NCBI RefSeq assembly: GCF_030272615.1
Contig: NC_081408.1
Coordinates: 616,464,476 to 616,524,475, forward strand
Source of the DNA: Cryptomeria japonica
Lineage: Eukaryota > Streptophyta > Pinopsida > Cupressales > Cupressaceae
Length of the DNA stretch: 60,000 nucleotides
Direction of reading: 5' to 3'
The translations under genes and the position numbers were made by a program. Positions 53,231-60,000 of the stretch are shown one piece after another (position 1 is the first letter of the stretch; each line of letters starts with the position of its first letter). The notes under the pieces are model-generated. The model was not told where the DNA came from and did no database searches. It was given only the letters and a program-made list of their open reading frames with translations.

Positions 53231-54799
53231 CATTAATGGCTATTATGTTGCTCATCATTATGTGACATTGGTAGCTCATTTACTGGGGGCTCATTGTCAT
53301 TCATGATGGTACAATTTCAAGTGCAATCATATTTTTGAAGCAACATAATAGCCCAATTTTCTATGTTATCTCTTGTTCCTATGGGGACAAGAGTGATTTC
53401 ATACATCTCTTCTTTTTCTTATGTCCAAATCTCTTCCTAGAAGATTGTGTAAGTCCTCATTGAGGCAATGATCTTTCCTTATTTTTATCTAAGGATCCAC
53501 TTTTTCCTATTTCGTGGATGGTGTGAAATTTATTACTTGATGTTATTCCTTGTATGCATTTGTTACAAGAGGTGTAAGTCCTTGACTACAACCTCTTTTG
53601 CACTTGGTAAAATACATCCATAATGAATTCACTCTCCCAATTGGGTTAAAAAGAGCGTCATCCTTCATTAAGAATCACTTTCACCTCGCAAAAGAAGGAA
53701 GTATTGCATTCTTATTCTCTTCTTTGTCTTATTCTAGAAGATGTTATATTTGTCTAAGACAATTCCTCTCGGGGATAGGTGTCTTTTGTACAAAGATCTC
53801 TTCTCCTCTAAGGATCTCCTTTACACATACTACAAGATATCCATTTTTCAACTATCTTATCCTTGCTTAAAGAGTGCAAAACTCTCTTGCTTGGATCTAT
53901 GACATTGTTGCATTTTTGGGGTATCTTCTTTTGTAGGTATCCTTGTTCTACTTTGCTTATGACATAAACATTACACTTTTTGAGCAATGGGTCATTCTCG
54001 GAACTAGAGCACACTCTTAGAGCGAGATGTCATGCTTTTTTTTTACTATACATATACAGGTTGTAGCATACTCGGGCATAGAATCCTATGAGGTGCTTCT
54101 AACCTCCCTTACACACACATGCACGAGGTTGAGTGGAACTAGCGGCATAAGGCTAGACTTTCTCACTCCCCTCCCTTACATGGATCACCTAGACAGACTC
54201 TAGGGGCTAGTTTTCCATGTCCTTTTTCCCATGGATCACCTAGACAAGATCTAGGGGCGAGAAGTCCATGTTTTCTCTCTCACTATTCTTCTCATGGATC
54301 ACCAATGTGTGTATTCCTGCTTTTCTCCTTTCTTTTCTTCTCTTTGCATTTTGTTTCCATTTACATCCTTCATCTTGTGTTAGAGAACTCTCAAAACCTC
54401 ACACTCTTTGTTGTGTTGGAATTGAGATTTAGTCCTCTTTCTTACCAAATGATTCTCCATTAGTTTTTGATCTCATATCAAATCTTCTTGTGAGCACTTG
54501 TCATCAATATTCTTTAACAATTCGAAGTGGTAAACATGATACCCTGTTTCAACTCACTAAAATTAGCAAGCCGAAACAGGGGGGGGCATATAGCTACCCT
54601 CGAATTTTCATCACCTTCCTTAGTAAGCATTAGGTGATTTTGTGATCTAACGTGTGCTTTGTAGGGTGCGGTTCCTAACTGTGTACTGCAGATACCGCTC
54701 GGGGCTTCGTTCGACATACTTATGGATATATCCTTTTTCAAATAATGTTTACTTTTCTGTACTTTAGCTTGCATATGCACGTAGTGTTCATATGACCGC
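53231..54799 (+). other. 3' untranslated region of element G
   Basis: 1.6 kb without coding signal. A CCCATGGATCACCTAGACA word is repeated (54177, 54231, and partly 54294), each time followed by CTAGGGGC, giving a tandem of about 55 bp. Confidence 0.6.
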
Positions 54800-54815
54800 T
54801 AAAGTGGGGGCTAAA
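54800..54815 (+). promoter_or_regulatory. Polypurine tract of element G
   Basis: TAAAGTGGGGGCTAAA directly before the 3' LTR. Confidence 0.8.
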
Positions 54816-56488
54816 TGTAGCGTCGTAAATTGTACGCACTTGCTAGGGTGGTACAATTTCACACCTAGTTTAGCACCCGCCTTGGCGCATTTTGCATTTT
54901 GCATTACATTTCCCCTTTAGCACTTAATTAATTAAATTAATTAGGTCTAAGGTTCTATTTTATCATCTCCTATATCATAAAATTGGGCCCTTTTCATTAA
55001 AGTGTGCCCCTTTCATTTTATTCTTCCAATACATCATTTAATCAAAAACCCTAATTAGGTCCTATTTTGAACTTGGGGGCCTGATTTCGGGGGTCAAAAC
55101 ATCTCGAAATCACCTATAACTTCGGGATTCTCTCTAAAATCATCATATCCGACAGTCCTGAAAATTTGGTGAAAAGTTGTCGGGACCATGGCGCCCGGAG
55201 TGCAACATGGTCCCGGACATTTTTCTCAAAATTTTAGGAGCGCGATCCAATCATAAAATAAAGCTTAACCCCAAGAAATTGGCGGGATATTCAATCTCTA
55301 GGTCGGCCTAAAGTTGGAATTAAGACCTAGGGTTTCATATATAAGAGCTCTCTTTCTTCATTTGAAGGGATCCGATTTTTGTTTTGAGGAACCTGATATG
55401 CAGCGAAAGAGAAGATCTTTGAAGACTTCAACAACATCCAACATCTTTCTATCAAGCATTTATCAATTTCATTCATCCATTTAGGGCTTGGAAGACATTG
55501 AAGAACAATAGGAGATTACCGACTGAAGATTGGCTTGTACTCCTCCCTTGAGGGTTGGGTATGATTTCATGTTGTTTTCATGTCTTTGCATAAGCTTCAA
55601 ATATCCTTTATTCATGCTTTAGATCACTTTTCATCTTGATTTAGAGCATTTACATTATCATTTACAAGCAATTAGGGTTTACTTTCTAGGTTGCTCTAGT
55701 TTGCTTTCTTGCATTTTAGGACCTTGCACACACACTAGGTTTGCACACACAATACATTTTACAATACAACTTGGCTATTCATGGAGGTGGAAATCATCGA
55801 AGCGGGGGTTTGACTAAGGCAAAACCCTATATAGCTGCCCAAACACCTTTTCAGATATAAGTGCAGGTTTCGGGACTCGGACGACGCCGCAGGTTGCAGA
55901 TCCGGGAACAGCAGGTCAAGACAACACTCTGCACCAAATTTCAAAGCAAAAGACCAGGACAGGGGCGTGGGGCACCCTGGTCCTGCCAGGACAAGGGCGC
56001 TGGGCGCCTTGGTCCCTAGGACAGGGGCGCTGGGCGCCCTGGTCCTCCTGACAGACAACATTTTCAGCATTTTTGACAGCTTTTCTAGAGTGCAAAAACA
56101 ACAGTTTTCGGAGCAGTTTCAGGGGCAGATTCAGGACAGTGGCACCCGCGCCCCCGTCTCGAACATTTTCATTCATATTTTAACACCAGGTACGCATTTA
56201 CATTCTTGTCTTGTCCTTGTGTTTACAGCTTTCCATTGTTTAAGTTCAATTCTGCAATCTTGTTATTAGTTCATACTTGCACTTTGGGGTTAGGGATTGA
56301 ACTTGCATCATTTTATCTTTCAAATACAACAAGGGAATAGAAATCCTAATAGGTATCCCGTGGCTCTTTCTTCCACAAAAAGAAGTAGCCAATTGTGTGA
56401 TACCTCTAGGCTCTTTCGTATTCCACAAGTGTGTGGTTGAAAGTGAGATTTGGGCATGTTTGCTTAGTGTCACTTTTTCTCCTACACA
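54816..56488 (+). repeat. 3' LTR of element G
   Basis: 1,673 bp. I counted roughly 15 base differences from the 5' LTR, mostly transitions, besides the extra 30-bp unit. Confidence 0.96.
55956..56046 (+). repeat. GC-rich self-complementary repeat in G 3' LTR, 3 units
   Basis: Same unit as 49174-49236, starting at 55956, 55988 and 56018. Confidence 0.9.
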
Positions 56489-56493
56489 ATAAC

Positions 56494-58194
56494 ATGCAAA
56501 GCCATTAACTTGGAAGGAAAGAATGTCCATCGCATGGGCAATGATGATGTGGACATCGAGTGGGCCCTGATGACATGGAATCAGCATAAAAAAATGTCCA
56601 CACTGTATGTCAAGTCATCATATTCTTGGGTGAGTATAACTTGCAATCAGTCTTTTGCAAACCGTCAAGGTGGGGACCAGAAATTGAGGAGTCTGTAAAT
56701 TATGGGATATGATGAAGCCGAATGTGGATAGATTGTCAATGCACAAGCTTGCATGATTGTAGGGGCAAAGGACTGGCTGCATTGCAAGTGGGGAAGGAAA
56801 ACCCAAGATGGGTTGCATAGAGACAATTGTGGTCTTGTTATGTTTGTGTTTACTTTTTTCATTATTTGTTGTATTCATTGTTCATGGACTAATAATATTT
56901 TTCTTTTTCACTACTAGCTTATCAGAACACATTATATTTGTATTATGTTTTAAGCACTTATACCAAACACATTTGTATGCTATCTTTGTCATAGCTCTGG
57001 CACTATGGATAACTAACACATATAATTTTGGCGATATGCATTACTTAGTGTTAGTTTATATTGAATGTTAAATGCAATTTCAGATTTGAACATGTAGGTT
57101 CATTCTATGTGTCTTGAATTGCATTTACTTCCCATTGTAGACTACCACTAACACTAGTTATCCATGAAGGTTGTTCATTTCAAAGGACGATTGAGAAGTC
57201 CACTGAAACGTCCAAAATTTCCAGGTTTTTGCTCCTTCTACATACTTTGATATTACTTGCACTGTACTATCTCCTTATTAATAATATTCTGGGCTTGTGT
57301 AATTTCTTATAAGAGGCTTATATATATATTGATGCATATTATTCTTTCATTCGGTAGAAACGTTTGAATAAAATTCATGTATTTTTTCAAGTAATATTGA
57401 TGGTCCTCAGCTTAACGCGTTAGTGAACGAAGAAAATGATCAATATAGTTGTGTGCCACCTTATAGTCTTTTTGTACATGTGCATCTTAGATAATAAGAT
57501 ATTATTTCCCATTTTGAAATCCATAGAAATGTTATTTATGGAAATTGGCCTCCTGAAACCAATGTTAGTTACATGAACCTTATATCTGAATTCTTGTAGA
57601 TGATGTGTGAATTGCAACAACTATTTCGTATATATGATATTCATCTAGATAAGAGAGTTTACATTCATCTGACTGTTTGCATAAATATAGATTAACAATG
57701 TTCCTCAGCTAAAGAGTACCATGTGTTTTTGACATTCCAATACCGATTTGAAATGATATGTGGAGTGCGGTGGGAGATGTCATATTGTATGCATGTTGTT
57801 ACAGTGGTGGAGATCCGTGATCGAGCCCTCCTCATCTGTCTATCATACTTGTTCTCCATTTTCTACATTGAATCATTCATACCAGGTTATTAATAATATC
57901 CCCATAGCAAGTAAGAGATATAATCTTTAGAATAGATACTTATTTCCAAAGAGACATGTCTAGCCAATAATGAATTAGTGCTCTTTATTGACATTAATTA
58001 GCGTTAAAGAGTGTATTTTGATTTTTGATGCTATTGCGATGGACACTCCTGTTCTACTAGAATCCACAAAGCGATGAATGTCTTTTCTTGGGAATATTTC
58101 GGACAAGTGTTTGTTGATGGTTCTGGAGTCAAACCATCCTTTGGTTCTTCATGTTGTCAAAAAGGTGCTAGGGCAGGAATTTCTTTGTGCCAAG
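56494..58194 (+). other. Intergenic sequence right of element G, including dispersed repeat copy 3
   Basis: 56550-56690 shares TGGGCCC, ATGGAATCA and ATGTCCACAC blocks with 47735-47800. The rest is AT-rich. I see no gene, LTR pair or RNA gene. Confidence 0.5.
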
Positions 58195-59400
58195 TGTAGA
58201 CACCTAAAAATGTCTCATTAATTCTACACTAATTATTCATCTATTTAATTAAGTAATTCTTTAATTATTTGATTAAAATAACTATTTCTTCTAATCATCA
58301 CCCTTCAACACTTCTATTTATTCTATTCCTATTCTCAAATCATTTCAATCATCGCCCTTCAACACTTCTAATTATTCTATTTCTATTCTCAAACCATTTT
58401 AATCAGTTAACCCTATTTCAAATACTAATTAAATATTAATTATTTGTGATTTATTCCTTAGTTAAATAATCTTAATTATTTAATTAATTCTATTTCCTAA
58501 GTTTAAATAATTTCATTTAAATTATTTAAATTAATTAACTTATTCTTCCAATTCCCCAAATTATAATTTCACATAATTCCATCTAATTTCATCTCATTTC
58601 TCCCAAATTCGAATTTCAATTAATTTCATCTAATTTCATATTTCCAAATTCACATTTTCCCCAAATTTGAATTTCAATAAATTTCATGTGCATTTCAGCA
58701 TTCAAATGACCAAATTCAAATTCAAATTGAAAATGAAAAGCAAATTTAATTTCAAATTCCTACAACACATGCTAAATTAGAACTGATTGATCAAATCAGT
58801 TGTCTAATCAGTTAACCAGTTAACTCATCAATCATCCTTTTTAACTCAAAATCAGCTTTTTATGACTAATACATCAATTTAGAATCCATCAATTCAGTCA
58901 TCTCCCCAGTCTATTCAGTTCACTAATCAATCAAATGAGTTTACTAATCCATCTATTCAGTTCACTCTCCAATCAATCTAGTTGATTACTTAATCAAATG
59001 AGTTAACAAATCAATCAACTCTGTTAACTGATCAATCAATTTTAGTTCTCTCCTAATCAACACTTGAGTTCAAATTCTCACCTCCTTTGTGTTGAAGATC
59101 TATAAATTCAACATCATTTTCTCATTTCAATCTAGAATCACAGTCTTCAATATTATTGTCTATTTTATGCAGGGAATCAAGTACAATACCTGAGAGCCAC
59201 CTACATCGACAACAATGGAGAAGAACAATGGAAGCACAAGTGGAGAATACAGAGTTTTAATTAGCTTAATCTTCTCATTTCCTTCATTTATTTCATTTTG
59301 TTTTTAGAATCGGTTTAATTAGTTAATGATTCTTGTGATTCATCCTTTTAGTCTAATTAGCCTAGGATTTTTGATGATTTCAAACATGATGACAAAAAGC
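58195..59400 (+). repeat. Probable 5' LTR of element H (Tat-like), right end unclear
   Basis: Starts TGTAGACACCTAAAAATGTC, matching the first 15 bases of element E's LTR, and continues with TTAATTATTTAATTAA-type blocks. A TATA-like CTATAAATT lies at 59100-59108. Words such as AATCAATCA and TCAGTTAAC recur between 58780 and 59050. No second copy and no clear primer site are in the window, so the end coordinate is a guess. Confidence 0.5.
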
Positions 59401-59446
59401 ATAGATACCGAGTGAACACGAATATCACCTCTATGTTTTTGGCTCT

Positions 59447-60000
59447 GTGCATCGAAATGGGGGTCGAGAAACCCAAAACGAAGCTATTGTGCCTGAAGCT
59501 TTTTTGCCACTATTTTTTTGGGGGAAATTGACTCGGTTTTGGACAACATTGATGATCATAAACGTATCCCCATGGCTAATTAGTATTACATGTTGCGTGA
59601 GGGAGCGAATGAAGTTAGGAAGTTCTAGTTAATTCAGATCATGGAACTGGAGGATTTCAACCGGAACAGGCTAGAAAGACAATGCAATTTGAATTTCCTG
59701 CTTTATGTGGCAGAAAGTATGACGCACCCAAATTTCTTTGACATGGGGCAATTTGTTCGTGATGAAAATCTTCAGGGGAGGCAAGATATTGGTGTGACCG
59801 AGGATGGTTAGATTGATGAGGGAAACAATTGGGGTCTGGGCCTAGGTGAAATGTGGATATCAGAGGACATGAGGGTCATTGAAGAAATTGCTGCTGGTCC
59901 GGCCCATGTGAACTATAGAATGGATTGCCTGGTGATCGTGAAAGCTCATGGTTCATAGATGGTGCATGAAGCTATATCTAAATCCTCTAGCAATGAGGAA
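59447..60000 (+). pseudogene. Decayed reading frame of unknown family, runs off window
   Basis: From 59524 a single frame reads EIDSVLDNIDDHKRIPMAN, then after two stops MELEDFNRNRLERQ, AESMTHPNFFDMGQFVRDEN and, after a further TAG near 59810, NNWGLGLGEMWISEDMRVIE. Four in-frame stops and one upstream frameshift near 59520 break it. The composition looks like former protein-coding sequence. I recognise no family. It may be internal sequence of element H or older host DNA. Confidence 0.4.

Larger units (their letters stand above)
48034..56488 (+). mobile_element. Element G: complete non-autonomous Ty3/gypsy element encoding a protease/G-patch protein
   Basis: LTRs 48034-49676 and 54816-56488, target duplication ATAAC exact (48029-48033, 56489-56493), tRNA-Trp-type primer site, one long ORF, polypurine tract. 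Total 8,455 bp. No reverse transcriptase, RNase H, integrase or capsid motif was found. Protease and linker resemble A, and the primer tRNA is the same, so an A-like element is the natural helper. Confidence 0.95.

Noticed and set aside
55759-56269. 100-codon frames on both strands in G LTRs (also 49134-49457)
   Set aside because: Present in both LTRs, produced by the GC-rich hairpin repeat, and differing between LTRs by repeat number. No coding support.

Overview
The window is plant nuclear DNA made almost entirely of LTR retrotransposons inserted into one another. No host protein gene, rRNA, full tRNA gene or CRISPR array is visible. Very long elements, spacious non-coding leaders, low GC and nested insertions suggest a large-genome seed plant, probably a gymnosperm. 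That is inference from style; no species marker was seen.

Layout. (1) 1-10800, minus strand: element A, a Ty3/gypsy element of Tat/Ogre type with an uninterrupted gag-pol frame of at least 2,177 codons that leaves the window inside integrase. It has a tRNA-Trp primer site and a 1.5 kb 5' LTR. (2) 10801-19527: element B, a minus-strand relic cut by A in its gag and by C in its LTR. (3) 11653-19180: element C, plus strand, complete, target duplication CTAAT. It has a zinc-knuckle gag and a long second gene (ORF2) but no pol. (4) 19978-40784: element D, minus strand, complete, target duplication ACATT, with the same gag plus ORF2 plan as C. (5) 25241-38007: element E, inside D between its gag and ORF2, plus strand, target duplication CCGAG. 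It is a Tat-like non-autonomous element with gag, protease and only the integrase tail. On its opposite strand it carries a plant-mobile-domain gene with its own TATA box and a canonical intron. (6) 40790-48033: an LTR relic, then AT-rich sequence with local repeats and a foldback. (7) 48034-56488: element G, plus strand, complete, target duplication ATAAC. One 1,072-codon frame encodes a protease-like and G-patch protein without a capsid. (8) 56489-58194: unannotated sequence. (9) 58195-60000: probable start of another Tat-like element, H, and a decayed reading frame.

How the parts may work together (inference). A, or a relative, could supply enzymes in trans to G, since both use tRNA-Trp. 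An unseen Tat relative would be needed for E. C and D have several polypurine tracts, as sireviruses (Ty1/copia) do, and would depend on a copia partner.

Three observations stand out. C and D share a colinear protein of about 1,050-1,130 codons that I cannot assign to a family. The A leader, the E leader and the intron of E's antisense gene all hold GC-containing motifs spaced about every 20 bp, with a different motif in A than in E. A's primer site matches about 39 nt of tRNA-Trp, a whole 3' half rather than the usual 18 nt.
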